Shown: positions 45,266 to 56,774, numbered from the stretch's first letter. The stretch is DNA of 64,000 nucleotides from Jannaschia rubra (GCF_001403735.1 NZ_CXPG01000020.1:310001-374000), one strand, 5' to 3'. Numbers and translations: made by a program. Notes: generated by a model from the sequence alone, not told the origin.

Positions 45266-46513
45266 CTAGGCCTTCTCCAGCCCGAACTCGTCGTGCAGGG
45301 CCTGGACCGCCAGCTCCATGTACTTGCGGTCGATCAGCACGCTGATCTTGATCTCGGAGGTGGTGATGACGCGGATGTTGATGCCCTCGTTCGACAGCGC
45401 GCGGAACATGCGCGCGGCGACGCCCGCGTGGCTCCGCATGCCGATGCCCACGACCGACACCTTGCTCACGTCGCGGTCGGCGATCAGGTCGCGGAACTCG
45501 ATCTGGCCGGCCGCCATCGCGTCGCGCACGGCCCTGTCGGCGCGGGCCACCTGATCGACGGGCAGCGAGAACGTCATGTCGGTGCGCCCGTCCTCGGCGA
45601 TGTTCTGGACGATCATGTCCACGTTCACCCCCGACTCGGCCAGAGGGCCGAAGATCGCGGCGGAGACACCCGGCCGGTCGGCGACCGACACCAGCGTCAT
45701 CTTGGCCTCGTCGCGCACGAAGGCGACCCCGGCGACCACATTCGATTCCATGATGTCCTCCTCGGCGCAGACGAGCGTTCCCGCGTCGTCGGATGGTTCC
45801 TCGAAACTCGACAGCACCCGCAGCTTCACCTTGTAGCGCATGGCCAGCTCGACCGAGCGGGTCTGCAGGACCTTGGCGCCCAGCGAGGCGAGCTCCAGCA
45901 TCTCCTCGAAGGCGATGCGATCCAGCTTGCGGGCCTTCGACGTGATCCGTGGATCGGTGGTATAGACGCCGTCCACATCGGTATAGATGTCGCAGCGTTC
46001 GGCCTCATGGGCCGCGGCGAAGGCCACGGCGGTGGTATCGCTGCCGCCGCGGCCCAGCGTGGTGATCCGGCCCTCGGCGCTGATCCCCTGGAAGCCCGCG
46101 ACGACGGCGACCTGCATCCCCTTGTCGAAGCGGTCGTCGAAATTGGCGGTGGGAATGTCCTCGATCCGCGCGCTCGAATGGGCGGACGAGGTCAGGACCG
46201 GCACCTGCCAGCCCTGCCACGACCGCGCCTCGACGCCGTTCTCCTGCAGGATCAGCGCCAGAAGGCCCGCGGTCACGTTTTCGCCGGAACTCACGACCGC
46301 ATCGTATTCGCGCGCATCGTAGAGCGGCGATGTCTCGCCCACCCAGCCCACCAGCTCATTGGTCTTGCCCGCCATGGCCGAGACGACGACGATCACGTCG
46401 TAGCCCTTGGCCACCTCGACGCCCACGCGCTTGGCCACGCGCCGGATCCGTTCGAGGTTCGCGACGGAGGTGCCGCCGAATTTCATGACGAGGCGTGGCT
46501 TCTGGCGGGTCAT
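45266..46513 (-). CDS. lysC: Aspartate kinase
   Basis: 415 residues. The N-terminal kinase motif VMKFGGTSVANLERI, a later GRGGSDTTAVAFA and TDVDGVYTTDPR, and two C-terminal ACT domains (FSLPVDQ and IKISVLIDRKYMELA ends) define feedback-regulated aspartokinase. It makes aspartyl phosphate for lysine, threonine and methionine synthesis. The start at 46513 (MTRQKPRLVMKF) is typical. Confidence 0.96.
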   Translation of the reverse strand: MTRQKPRLVMKFGGTSVANLERIRRVAKRVGVEVAKGYDVIVVVSAMAGKTNELVGWVGETSPLYDAREYDAVVSSGENVTAGLLALILQENGVEARSWQGWQVPVLTSSAHSSARIEDIPTANFDDRFDKGMQVAVVAGFQGISAEGRITTLGRGGSDTTAVAFAAAHEAERCDIYTDVDGVYTTDPRITSKARKLDRIAFEEMLELASLGAKVLQTRSVELAMRYKVKLRVLSSFEEPSDDAGTLVCAEEDIMESNVVAGVAFVRDEAKMTLVSVADRPGVSAAIFGPLAESGVNVDMIVQNIAEDGRTDMTFSLPVDQVARADRAVRDAMAAGQIEFRDLIADRDVSKVSVVGIGMRSHAGVAARMFRALSNEGINIRVITTSEIKISVLIDRKYMELAVQALHDEFGLEKA

Positions 46514-46685
46514 CGGCGTTCCCGGTGGTTCGGATGCGCCGTGGAATAGGCAAGGCGGTTCGCGGGGGCAAGACCGCGCCGCCGAATCGTCCGCCCGGCG
46601 CCCGCCGCCATGACGCAGATCATTGCGCGGCCAGGCCCGACCGGGCAATCATCGCGCGACCGCCCCGACCGGAAGGACCGCGCCC

Positions 46686-47462
46686 ATGACAGCGACCCCC
46701 GATCTCGCCGCCTCGCCGCTGCCCGATGTGCCGCGTCTCGACCGGGGCGACCTGGCCGCCGCATTGCGCGCGGGCTGGGCCGACTATCGCGCCGCGCCGC
46801 TCTATGGGCTGTTCTTCAGCGCGGTCTATGTGCTGGGCGGGCTGATCCTGACGCAGGTGGGCGCGGGGCTGTTCCTCTGGACGCTGACGCTGTCGCTCGG
46901 CTTTCCGCTCCTCGCGCCCTTCCTCGCCGTGGGCCTCTACGAGGCGAGCCGGCGGCTCCACACCGGCGAGCCGCTGTCGTTTTCCGCCGTCCTCGGCGTC
47001 GTCTGGCGGGAACGCGCGCGGCAGATCCCCTGGGCCGGCGCGGTCATGGTGCTGTTTTTCCTGTTCTGGAGCTTCCTCGCCCACATGCTCTTCGCGCTTT
47101 TCATGGGGCCCTCGGCCCTGCTCGGGCCACCCGACGACCTGCAAAGCTACCTGACCGGCGCGGGCATCGCGATGATGGCCACCGAACTGGTCGTAGGCGG
47201 CATCTTCGCCTTCCTTCTCTTCTCGCTCACCGCGATCAGCCTGCCCATGCTGGTGGACCTGGAGATCGACTTCGTCACCGCCATGGGCTTCAGCCTGCGC
47301 ACCGTGCGCGCCAATCCCGGCGTGATGCTTGCCTGGGCCGCGACCATCGCGGTGCTGACCCTTCTGGCGCTGGTGCCCTGGTTTCTGGGCCTGTTCGTGG
47401 TGCTGCCGGTGCTGGGCCACGCAAGCTGGCACCTGTACCGCCGCGCGGCGGGCATGGCGTGA
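46686..47462 (+). CDS. DUF2189-family membrane protein
   Basis: 258 residues. The N-terminal motif LAAALRAGWADYRAAPLYGLFF is characteristic of DUF2189, followed by about five or six hydrophobic segments. No enzymatic residues are evident. Family function is unknown, though members are often near respiratory or membrane-stress genes. The start at 46686 is 63 bases inside a longer open frame and is the first that gives the typical N-terminus. It is divergent from lysC. Confidence 0.85.
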   Translation: MTATPDLAASPLPDVPRLDRGDLAAALRAGWADYRAAPLYGLFFSAVYVLGGLILTQVGAGLFLWTLTLSLGFPLLAPFLAVGLYEASRRLHTGEPLSFSAVLGVVWRERARQIPWAGAVMVLFFLFWSFLAHMLFALFMGPSALLGPPDDLQSYLTGAGIAMMATELVVGGIFAFLLFSLTAISLPMLVDLEIDFVTAMGFSLRTVRANPGVMLAWAATIAVLTLLALVPWFLGLFVVLPVLGHASWHLYRRAAGMA

Positions 47463-47532
47463 CGGCTGGACGGACGGGCGCGGGAAGCTAGGACATGGGG
47501 TGACGCGAACGCTTCCGGAAAGGACGGCACTC

Positions 47533-48003
47533 ATGACCGACGACCGCACCCACATGGACGAGGCCATCGCCATCGCCCTTCGCAACATCGACGAGGGCGG
47601 GCGCCCCTTCGGCGCCGTGCTGACCCGCGACGGCAAGGTCGTCGCCCGAGCCGCCAACACCATCCACCTCGATCACGATCCGACGGCCCATGCCGAACTG
47701 ATGGCGCTGCGCGCCGCCGGGCGCGAACTGGGGACGCCGCGTCTCGACGGCTGCACCGTCTATGCCAGCGGCCAGCCGTGTCCGATGTGCATGGCGGCGA
47801 TGCGACTGGCCGGCATTTCCCGCGTCGTCTACGCCTATTCCAACGCCGACGGCGAACCCTACGGCCTGTCCAGCGCCGAGGCCGCCGAAGACCTGTCGGC
47901 CCCCTTCGGCGCGCAGGACTGGGCCAGGATCGAACGGATGACGCCCGACACGGCCAGCGACGACAACCCCTACTCCCGCTGGGCCGCGCATCACCGGATG
48001 TAG
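47533..48003 (+). CDS. Nucleoside/guanine deaminase of the CDA fold
   Basis: 156 residues. Zinc site HAE in DPTAHAELMALR and PCPMC in SGQPCPMCMAAMR define the cytidine deaminase-like fold of the guanine-deaminase/TadA group. RPFGAVLTRDGKVV is the usual N-terminal signature. The ending NPYSRWAAHHRM resembles GuaD-type proteins rather than tRNA-specific TadA. If a guanine deaminase, it would feed xanthine to the XdhAB enzyme encoded upstream in this window. Substrate is inferred. AAAGGA precedes the ATG at 47533. Confidence 0.85.
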   Translation: MTDDRTHMDEAIAIALRNIDEGGRPFGAVLTRDGKVVARAANTIHLDHDPTAHAELMALRAAGRELGTPRLDGCTVYASGQPCPMCMAAMRLAGISRVVYAYSNADGEPYGLSSAEAAEDLSAPFGAQDWARIERMTPDTASDDNPYSRWAAHHRM

Positions 48004-48011
48004 GGCGCGGC

Positions 48012-48661
48012 TCAGCCGCTCCCGCGCAATGCCGCCGCCCGCTCCGGATCGCGCCGGGCCAGGTCGCGCAGCCAGCCGTCCACCGCCTGACGGATGACCG
48101 GGCGCGGATCGTCGGCCATGGCGGCGACCCAGCCCGACACGCGCTCCCGCGCGGCCAGGTCCCCCGCCGACGGATGGACGGCGCGCGCCAGCGGGACCGT
48201 CGCCGCAAGGGCGGTGCGCCTGGTCCAGACGTTGGCCGCCCGCGTCCAGTCCTCCGCCGCATCGAGCCGCGCGAGATCGGCCATGAGCCGTCGCTGGATC
48301 GCGGCCGCCCCCGCGTCGGCGATGGCGCGGCAGTCGAAGTGGAACACCCAGCGCGAGAGCAGGTCCCAAGCCCCGTGGTCGGACCGGATGCGCGCCTGCG
48401 TCAGAACCTTGCACGCCAGCATCCGCGCATCGAAAACCTCCGTCCGCCAGAGCGCATCGGCCAGCAGGACGCGGCGGTCCACGGTCACCGCCTGCCGCAG
48501 GTCCGCGGCCAGCGTGTTCAGATCGTCCGGCGCCACGCCCCATGTCTCGCGCGCGGTGCGGTTCGCGGCCCGCTGCTTCGCGGCGCGCGCCTCGTCGCCC
48601 ACGGCCTGCAACCGCGCCAGCAGGTCGTCGGGCGCCGCATCGGCCAGCGGCACCTCCGCGC

Positions 48662-48665
<4 letters not shown>
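48012..48665 (-). CDS. AlkD-like DNA alkylation repair family protein
   Basis: 217 residues from a GTG at 48665 that overlaps the glmS stop (GTGA). Helical HEAT-like repeats with the AlkD-family stretches LADALWRTEVFDARMLA, WDLLSRWVFHFDCRA and WTRAANVWTRRTALA are seen. AlkD glycosylases excise bulky cationic alkyl adducts such as 7-methylguanine. A catalytic Asp and Trp pair equivalent to AlkD is suggested by the HFD and W positions but not certain. The coupling to glmS is unexpected. Confidence 0.72.
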
Positions 48666-50466
<1,801 letters not shown>

Positions 50467-50467
<1 letters not shown>

Positions 50468-51816
50468 CAGTTCGTCTTCCTTGCCCGGGCCGCCCGCAGC
50501 CGCGCCATCAGGCGGGCGGCAAAGCCGTCCTTGTTGACCTGTTTCGCCCGACCCAATGCCAGCGCACCGTCGGGCACGTCCATCGTCACCACGCTGCCCG
50601 ACCCGGTCATCGCGCCCGCCCCCACCGTCACCGGCGCCACCAGCGCGGTGTTCGAGCCGATGAAGGCCCCCGCACCGATCACGGTGCGGTGCTTGAACAC
50701 GCCGTCATAGTTGCAGGTGATGGTCCCCGCGCCGATATTGGCGCCCGCGCCTACCTCTGCGTCACCCACATAGGACAGGTGGTTGATCTTGGCGCCCTCC
50801 TGCACGGTGGCGGCCTTGACCTCGACGAAGTTGCCGACGCGGACTCCGCGGTCGAGTTCCGCGCCGGGCCGCAGGCGGGCATAGGGGCCGATCACGCAGG
50901 CGTCGCTGACGTGGCAGCCCTCCAGATGGCTGAAGGCGCGGATCGTGGCGCCGGATTCGACGGTGACGCCGGGGCCGAAGATCACATGCGGTTCGATCGT
51001 CACGTCGCGGCCGATGGCGGTGTCATGGGCGAAGAACACCGTGTCGGGCGCGGTCAGCGTGGCGCCGGTGGCCATCACCTCGAGCCGCGTGGCCGCCTGG
51101 AACGCGGCCTCGGCCATGGCGAGGTCGGTGCGGGTGTTCACGCCCATGGTCTCGGCCTCGGGGCAGGTGACGACGCGGGTGGTCAGCCCGTCCGCGCGCG
51201 CGAGGCCGGGCAGGTCGGTCAGGTAGTATTCGCCCGCCGCATTGTCGCGACCCACCCGGTCCAGGAGGTCGAACATCAGACCGGCATCGGCGCACATCAC
51301 CCCCGAATTGCACAGGCGCACCCCGAGTTCTTCGGCAGTGGCGTCCCGCGCCTCGACGATGCGGTCCAGCCGGTCGCCCTCGACGACGAGGCGGCCATAG
51401 CGGCCGGGATCCTCCGCTTCGAACCCAAGCACCACGATGTCCGCGCCGTTCCGACGGGCGTCCAGCATCGCCTCCAGCGTTTCCGCCCGGATGAAGGGCG
51501 TATCGCCGTAGAGCACGATCACGTCGCCCGAAAACCCCTCCAGCGCGGCCCGCGCCCGAAGGACCGCGTGCCCGGTGCCGAGCTGTTCCTCCTGCCGCAC
51601 CACGACCAGCCCCTCGTCATGGTCGCGCGCCGCGGCCTCCACCGCGTCGCCGCCATGACCCGCGACGATTACGGTGCGCTCTGGCGACAGGCCTTCCGCG
51701 CCGCGCAGCGCATGGATCAGCAGGGGCGCATGGGCCACGCGGTGCAGCACCTTGGGCAGGTCGGACTGCATCCGGCTGCCCTGTCCCGCGGCCAGGACGA
51801 TCAATGCTGTGGGCAT
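50467..51816 (-). CDS. glmU: Bifunctional GlmU (N-acetylglucosamine-1-P uridyltransferase / acetyltransferase)
   Basis: 449 residues. Uridyltransferase domain with LAAGQGSRMQSDLPKVLH; C-terminal left-handed beta-helix of hexapeptide repeats with GAGTITCNYDGVFKHRT, the acetyl-CoA/active-site region. It converts glucosamine-1-phosphate to UDP-GlcNAc. It heads the glmU-glmS-alkD-like operon and is divergent from gph across 82 bp. Confidence 0.97.
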
Positions 51817-51898
51817 GTGGGGCCTTTCGCTTGGTTGCCCGCCGTTCTACCCGTCCCATGTATTGCCGCAACCCCGACCCCAACAGGAGATGACCCCG

Positions 51899-52570
51899 AT
51901 GAAACGATGCGTGATCTTCGATCTGGACGGAACGCTCTGCGATACCGCCGGCGATCTGCTGGCCGCCGCCAACGCGGCCTTCGCCCATCTGGGCCATGAC
52001 ATCCGCCTCGACCCCGGCGCGGCGGAGGACCGGGCCGTGGCGCTCCGCGGCGGCCGCGCCATGCTGCGGCTCGGGTTTTCGCGCGTGGGTCCGGTCGACG
52101 ATGATGAGGTCGACGCCGGCTATGCCCCCCTTCTCGACGCGTACGGGCGCGACATCGCGCGGCACACGGTCTTCTATCCGGGCGCGGTGGACGCGGTGCG
52201 GCGCCTGCGGGACCGGGGGGATGCCGTCGGCATCTGCACCAACAAGCCCGAGGAGCTGGCCGTGCGCCTGATGGCGGAGCTCGGTGCCACCGACCTCTTC
52301 GACAGCCTCGTGGGCGCCGACACGCTCGCCGTCCGCAAGCCGCACCCCGAACATCTGGTGGAAAGCATCCGTCGCGCGGGGGGCGACCTGTCGCGCAGCG
52401 TCATGATCGGCGATACGGAAACCGACCGCGAGACTGCAACGGCCGCGAAGGTGCCCTGTGTCCTCGTGACCTTCGCGCCGGCAGGCGGGTCCGTGGCCGA
52501 CCTGCGACCCGATGCCCTCCTCCACGACTACGCCGAACTGGAAGCGGCGCTTCACGTCGTAGGTCTCTGA
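51899..52570 (+). CDS. gph: Phosphoglycolate phosphatase-like HAD hydrolase
   Basis: 223 residues. HAD motifs: nucleophile DLDGTLCD at residues 8-15, motif II CTNKP, motif III Lys in VRKPHPEH, motif IV IGDTETDRETA. It fits Gph, which removes 2-phosphoglycolate. Two in-frame ATGs exist (51890 and 51899); AGGAG ends right at 51890, so the second ATG has the proper 9-base spacing and is used. Confidence 0.87.
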   Translation: MKRCVIFDLDGTLCDTAGDLLAAANAAFAHLGHDIRLDPGAAEDRAVALRGGRAMLRLGFSRVGPVDDDEVDAGYAPLLDAYGRDIARHTVFYPGAVDAVRRLRDRGDAVGICTNKPEELAVRLMAELGATDLFDSLVGADTLAVRKPHPEHLVESIRRAGGDLSRSVMIGDTETDRETATAAKVPCVLVTFAPAGGSVADLRPDALLHDYAELEAALHVVGL

Positions 52571-52643
52571 ACTGTGCTGGGAACCTTCCCCCCCGGGTTC
52601 CGCATTGGGCTGTCTCGACCTGCAAACCCGGAGGATTTTCCCC

Positions 52644-53198
52644 ATGAAGAACATCGCCTTGCTCGCCGCGCTCGCCCTGAGCGCAAGCCCCGCTCTCGCG
52701 CAGGACGGCGCCCTGTCCGCCGACGACGCCCGCGCCTTTCTCGAACCCCTGTCGGAGCAGGCACAGGAGGCCGTCGCCAACGGCAACTGGCAGGGCATCC
52801 AGTCGTGGATGGCCGAACACGTCGCCGACGAGGCGCCGATCTACATGTCGGGCGAATTCGTCAGTTCCAAGGGTCCCTCCATGACCTTCACCGGCTCGAT
52901 GAAAGGCGAGGACCTTCAGGCCTTCGCCTCCAGGGGAATGGGCGGGCCGCAGAACGGCGGAATGAATACGGTCGAGGATTACACGCTCGAACTCCGCATC
53001 ATGGACATCTGGGAGCTTGCGGACGGCCAGGTCGCCGCGGCCGTTGCCTTCTATGAGCACGGGCTGATCCCCGAAGGGGCCGACGCGCCGATGACGGGCG
53101 CCTTCTCCTCGGCCACCGAATGCGCGCTGCGCATGAGCGGCGGCGGCGATGACGTGAAGATCGAACTGGCGAACTGCACGATCGACGCCAACCTCTGA
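52644..53198 (+). CDS. Exported protein of unknown function (NTF2-like by eye)
   Basis: 184 residues with a signal peptide (MKNIALLAALALSASPALA, cleavage near residue 19). The mature domain alternates short strands and helices; the region EAVANGNWQGIQSWMAEHV and the curved-sheet-like segment DYTLELRIMDIWELADGQVAAAVAFYEHG resemble SnoaL/NTF2-like folds. Two cysteines near the end (TECALRM, ANCTID) may form a disulfide. GGAGG is 9 bp upstream of the ATG at 52644. No function is assigned. Confidence 0.75.
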   Translation: MKNIALLAALALSASPALAQDGALSADDARAFLEPLSEQAQEAVANGNWQGIQSWMAEHVADEAPIYMSGEFVSSKGPSMTFTGSMKGEDLQAFASRGMGGPQNGGMNTVEDYTLELRIMDIWELADGQVAAAVAFYEHGLIPEGADAPMTGAFSSATECALRMSGGGDDVKIELANCTIDANL

Positions 53199-53246
53199 GC
53201 GACATCCACGATTGACGCACCCGTCCCGCCGGCCCTAGCTGGCGGG

Positions 53247-54416
53247 ATGGACCGTTTCACCAAGCCCTTCATCCGGCAGGAACCCATCCCCGAGGCCGCG
53301 ATCGACGCCGCCGTCGCCGTCCTGCGCTCGGGCGCGCTGCACCGATACGGCGCCGACCCCTCGCAGGCCGCGCTCCTCGAGGAGGAGTTCGCCGCCCTGA
53401 CCGGCGCCCCCCACGCCCTCGCCGTGGCCTCGGGCGGCTATGCCATGGGCTGCGCCCTGCGCGCTCTCGGTGTGGGGCCGGGCGACCCGGTGCTGACGAA
53501 CGGCTGGACGCTCGCCCCCGTGCCCGGCGCCATCGCCGCCGTGGGCGCACGCCCCGTGCTGGTCGAAGTGACCGAAGATCTGGTGATCGACCTCGACGAC
53601 CTCGCCGCCAAGGCGGATCGCGCCACGGTCCTGATGCTCAGCCACATGCGCGGCCATATCGTCGACATGGGACGGCTCATGGAAATCTGCGACCGGCACG
53701 GCATCGCCGTGGTCGAGGATTGCGCGCATACCATGGGCGCCCATTGGGACGGTACGCCCTCGGGCCGCTTCGGGCGCATCGGCTGCTATTCCACGCAGAC
53801 CTACAAGCACGTCAACTCGGGCGAGGGCGGGCTGATCGTCACCGACGACGCCGACCTCGCCGCGCGGATGATCCTGCTCTCGGGCAGCTACATGCTCTAC
53901 GCCCGCCACGGCACCGCGCCGGACGACGCCGTCTTCGCCCGCCATCGGGGTCAGATGCCCAACGTATCGGGGCGGATGGACGAATTGCGCGCCGCCATCC
54001 TGCGTCCGCAACTCGCCGACCTGCCGCGGCAGGTGGACCGCTGGAACGCCCTCTACCGGGTGCTGGAGGATGGGTTCCGCAACCGGCCGGGCCTGCGTGT
54101 GATCGACCGCCCCGCAGCCGAAGGCTTCGTCGGATCGTCCATCCAGGCCATCGCGGCGGACCCCGCCCGCGTACCCGTCTTCACCGCCGCCTGCGCCGCG
54201 CGGGGGGTCGAATGGAAATGGTTCGGCGCGCCCGCAGCCCAAGGCTTCACCTCGGCCCACCGCCACTGGGAATACGTCGCGTCCCAGAGCCTGCCCCGCT
54301 CGGATGCTGTCCTCGCCGGCCTCCTGGACATGCGCGTGCCGCTGACCTTCGACGCGGACGACTGCGCCTTGATCGCCCGCATCGTGGGCGAGGAGGCGCA
54401 TCGTCATCTGGCGTGA
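53247..54416 (+). CDS. DegT/DnrJ/EryC1-family PLP aminotransferase
   Basis: 389 residues, aspartate-aminotransferase fold type I. The PLP-binding Lys is in CYSTQTYKHVNSGEGG, with GYAMGCALRALGVG and VEDCAHTMGAHWDG upstream. The family usually aminates keto-sugars for surface polysaccharides or antibiotics. No sugar-biosynthesis genes are adjacent, so substrate is unknown. Its stop directly abuts the stop of the convergent papain-fold gene. Confidence 0.88.
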   Translation: MDRFTKPFIRQEPIPEAAIDAAVAVLRSGALHRYGADPSQAALLEEEFAALTGAPHALAVASGGYAMGCALRALGVGPGDPVLTNGWTLAPVPGAIAAVGARPVLVEVTEDLVIDLDDLAAKADRATVLMLSHMRGHIVDMGRLMEICDRHGIAVVEDCAHTMGAHWDGTPSGRFGRIGCYSTQTYKHVNSGEGGLIVTDDADLAARMILLSGSYMLYARHGTAPDDAVFARHRGQMPNVSGRMDELRAAILRPQLADLPRQVDRWNALYRVLEDGFRNRPGLRVIDRPAAEGFVGSSIQAIAADPARVPVFTAACAARGVEWKWFGAPAAQGFTSAHRHWEYVASQSLPRSDAVLAGLLDMRVPLTFDADDCALIARIVGEEAHRHLA

Positions 54417-54917
54417 TCAGCCGATCAGGCCGTCGGGCTCCCCGTCCGCGAAGGACGCCCGCGCGTCGTTCCAGGTGTCGGTGTGGTCCCGGATCGCGCG
54501 CAGCAGGTCGCCCGGTGCATAGAAATGCGGCATGTCGAGCCGCAGGGCATGGGCCACGAGTTCCGAACAGAACCACCGTCCCCGCGCCTGCCGCCGGAAG
54601 TTGAACAGCTGCGACAGGACCATGGACCACAGCTCATAGGGCTCCCCCAGCCGCGCCTCCGCCCGCTCCCAGGTCCCGCGCGGCGCCCATGTCACCTCGT
54701 AGATGCACCACTTGTCGGGCGTGAGCTCGATGTCCTTGATCCGTACGCCCCCATCCCGCCCGGAGGCCGACAGGCAGGTCGCCACCTCGCCCAGACGCGG
54801 CGGCGTGGCGGCCCGGATCAACTCGCAATGCGAAAACGGCGACCGCGTGGCATACTGCACGATACGGTCGGCCAGGGTGCCGCGTCCGCGATAGAAGGCA
54901 ACGAAATGGCGCTGCAT
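54417..54917 (-). CDS. Circularly permuted papain-fold (YiiX/NlpC-like) protein
   Basis: 166 residues. A His in TRSPFSHCELI appears before a Cys in RWFCSELVAHALRL: the His-before-Cys order of permuted papain-fold hydrolases (YiiX/LRAT-like, NlpC/P60 superfamily), which act as amidases or acyltransferases. No signal peptide is visible, so a cytosolic or phage-like role is possible. The gene has a good GAGGGGAGGGG ribosome-binding site before the ATG at 54917. Confidence 0.7.
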   Translation of the reverse strand: MQRHFVAFYRGRGTLADRIVQYATRSPFSHCELIRAATPPRLGEVATCLSASGRDGGVRIKDIELTPDKWCIYEVTWAPRGTWERAEARLGEPYELWSMVLSQLFNFRRQARGRWFCSELVAHALRLDMPHFYAPGDLLRAIRDHTDTWNDARASFADGEPDGLIG

Positions 54918-55606
54918 GGCGACCCCTCCCCTCGGAATATCGGAGTTGTCCCATGGTGGGCGGCAGGTGACGAGGCGTCAAGCAGGGAAAACCCGACCCC
55001 TTTGCGCGATGTCCGGCAGCCGTCACGCCCGGCCTCTTCGCTATCTCGACATGGGCTTCCAGCGCAGCGTCGCCCATGAATTCGAGGCTTCGCGCGCGGC
55101 CATGTCCCGATGGCGGCGGCCTCGATGCGCGGACGGGGCATGTCTCCTACGTCTCGGACGTGCCGCAGGACGATCCTGCGGAAGCTGTCGCGCCGATTGC
55201 GGAGGGTTCGCCCGGTGCGACGCCCCTCACGGAGTTGATCGACGAGATGGAGGAGGTCGGGCACCGTGACGATGAGGTGGCTGGAGACGATGTCGCATCC
55301 GCCCGGAAGCGAGCGATGGCCGTCCGCCATCACGCGGCGTTCGCTGCGGTTCAGCCGTTCGGTGTCGTAGGGGTCTCGGCCCCTGTCGCCAGAGCCGGCG
55401 GCCGTCACGTCCTGAGGCTCGGAACAGATCGGCTTGCGGTCCGGCCGCGTCCGGTTTTCCGGCGCGCTGTGCCCGATCATGTGCAGCAGCGCCATCATGA
55501 TCGACGCCCCTGGCCCGATATGGCTTCCGGCTTCGCGGAAAATCGGTTCGACGATGGAGCGGTGGTGGCCCTGCAAAAGGGTCGGGAGGGTCTCGTCTGG
55601 TACCAT
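54818..55606 (-). CDS. Candidate unrecognised gene (uncertain 3' end)
   Basis: Open frame of 262 codons starting at an ATG at 55606 with AAGGA 7 bp upstream. I counted G or C at the third codon position in roughly 83% of the first 125 codons, as expected of real coding sequence here, but this falls to near 56% after about 55080. The last 100 bp overlap the start of the papain-fold gene on the same strand. So the N-terminal 175 residues (to about 55080) are plausibly real, and the 3' part may be frameshifted or misassigned. A frame ending in ATLRWKPMSR at about 55040 is an alternative. No domain recognised. The stretch 55607-55900 upstream holds no gene I can support. Confidence 0.35.
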   Translation of the reverse strand: MVPDETLPTLLQGHHRSIVEPIFREAGSHIGPGASIMMALLHMIGHSAPENRTRPDRKPICSEPQDVTAAGSGDRGRDPYDTERLNRSERRVMADGHRSLPGGCDIVSSHLIVTVPDLLHLVDQLREGRRTGRTLRNRRDSFRRIVLRHVRDVGDMPRPRIEAAAIGTWPRAKPRIHGRRCAGSPCRDSEEAGRDGCRTSRKGVGFSLLDASSPAAHHGTTPIFRGEGSPCSAISLPSIADAAPWPTVSCSMPRGRRFRIAS

Positions 55607-55900
55607 CGGTTCGTCCTTGCTCTTGTGGGTGAGGCGTCGGCGGACATGATACATCCGGTCGCACAGATGGTGTTTTCTCTTGCCTGCCATGTCGGGGAGC
55701 TTTGGAACCGGTCCTTGACCAGCCGGCATGTATGGGCGCCAGTTCCTGTTCCATTTCCCCCTCGCCTGGGTCACGTCTAATCGGGGGTCGCTTCTCCGGG
55801 GGTTTGCTCTCTCGTTCGATCCTTTATGGACCGTCGAGAATTTTGTTCTGCGGGCCAGGGGAGCGGAGCAGTGATTCACGGGTCCCGCCCGTGCTGCGCG

Positions 55901-56675
55901 TCAGTAAACGACCCGTTCCAAACCGTAATTGCCCGCGTAGTCGCGGCAGTCCGCGCAGACGGCCCGCATCGAGATACCGGGGCAATCGTCGCCCCATCGG
56001 AAGGGACGCCGTACGCCGTCGGCAAGGCGGCCATGGAGCAGGTCGACCAACGGTAGTCGTTTTGCAGACGATGGTTTCCGAGAGGCGGACAGTGGACGTG
56101 CGGTTGCACGCCTCGTTACCGTCGTTGCCGCTCTTACACTGATGACCGAGGATCATGTAGACCCGGCTCGACTGGACAACGCTGAACTCGGGCACGCTGA
56201 TGTCGATGTCGGCCGGTCCGTCCCGGTCGATGTAGTCCTGAGCGCGCTGAAGGCTGCATCCTTCCGGTAAGGGCATCGCAGTACCGCCGCTCGCATGACG
56301 AAAAACGGCAGCCTGCGGCGCGAACGTGGGATCGTCGCATGGGAGTGGTGCGCTTGGGCAGGATCGGATCGGAATCTCGATGCCATCCATAAGGGCGTCC
56401 CAGATGCTCAGGGGGGAACTGGCCGGGTCCGCCTCGAAGGACGCTCCCATGGGGCCCCGCCAGATTTGCAGCGGCGGATCGACCGGCTTGGGTGATCCGT
56501 CGGATCAGCCCGTCACGGCGCGGGCGCTGGGGACCGATGCGGGTCGGACGCCGCACGAATACAGCGGAGTCGCGCAGTCAACCGGATAGCTCCGGGCCTC
56601 CGCCTTCTGCGGACCGGCAGCCATTTTCGATGCGGCGGTGCCTACGGCCGACGCGGTTGATCTTAGGCATTCCAT
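55901..56675 (-). pseudogene. Decayed cysteine-rich gene with internal stop and frameshift
   Basis: Protein-like sequence reads in one frame from the ATG at 56675 (MECLRSTASAVG) to a TGA at 56505-56507. It continues in the same frame through QIWRGPMGASFEADP and VPEFSVVQSSRVYMILGHQCKS to about 56050, then shifts one frame into VDLLHGRLADGV and CADCRDYAGNYG, ending at TGA 55901-55903. Third-position G+C is around 75%, intermediate between coding and random. The inferred intact product would be about 257 residues with many cysteines. It follows the SDR gene downstream, in the SDR's own frame after its TAG. I do not recognise the family; a true frameshift or sequencing error are both possible. 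Confidence 0.4.
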
Positions 56676-56774
56676 CGGCGGCCATACCCAGTCCTGGTCC
56701 CGTTTCGGAACGCCGTCGCCAACCCGTGCGGCACGCTTGAATCGCCCTATCGCGGTACGCCGACAGCCCGAAGC

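Noticed and set aside
55076-55780. 234-codon open frame on the plus strand
   Set aside because: It is antisense to a minus-strand frame with a better ribosome-binding site and stronger third-position G+C. Its translation has low-complexity His/Arg runs typical of a shadow.
56505-56507. In-frame TGA as a possible selenocysteine codon
   Set aside because: No SECIS-like hairpin is obvious right after it, the surrounding sequence is not a known selenoprotein, and a second defect (frameshift near 56050) makes decay simpler.
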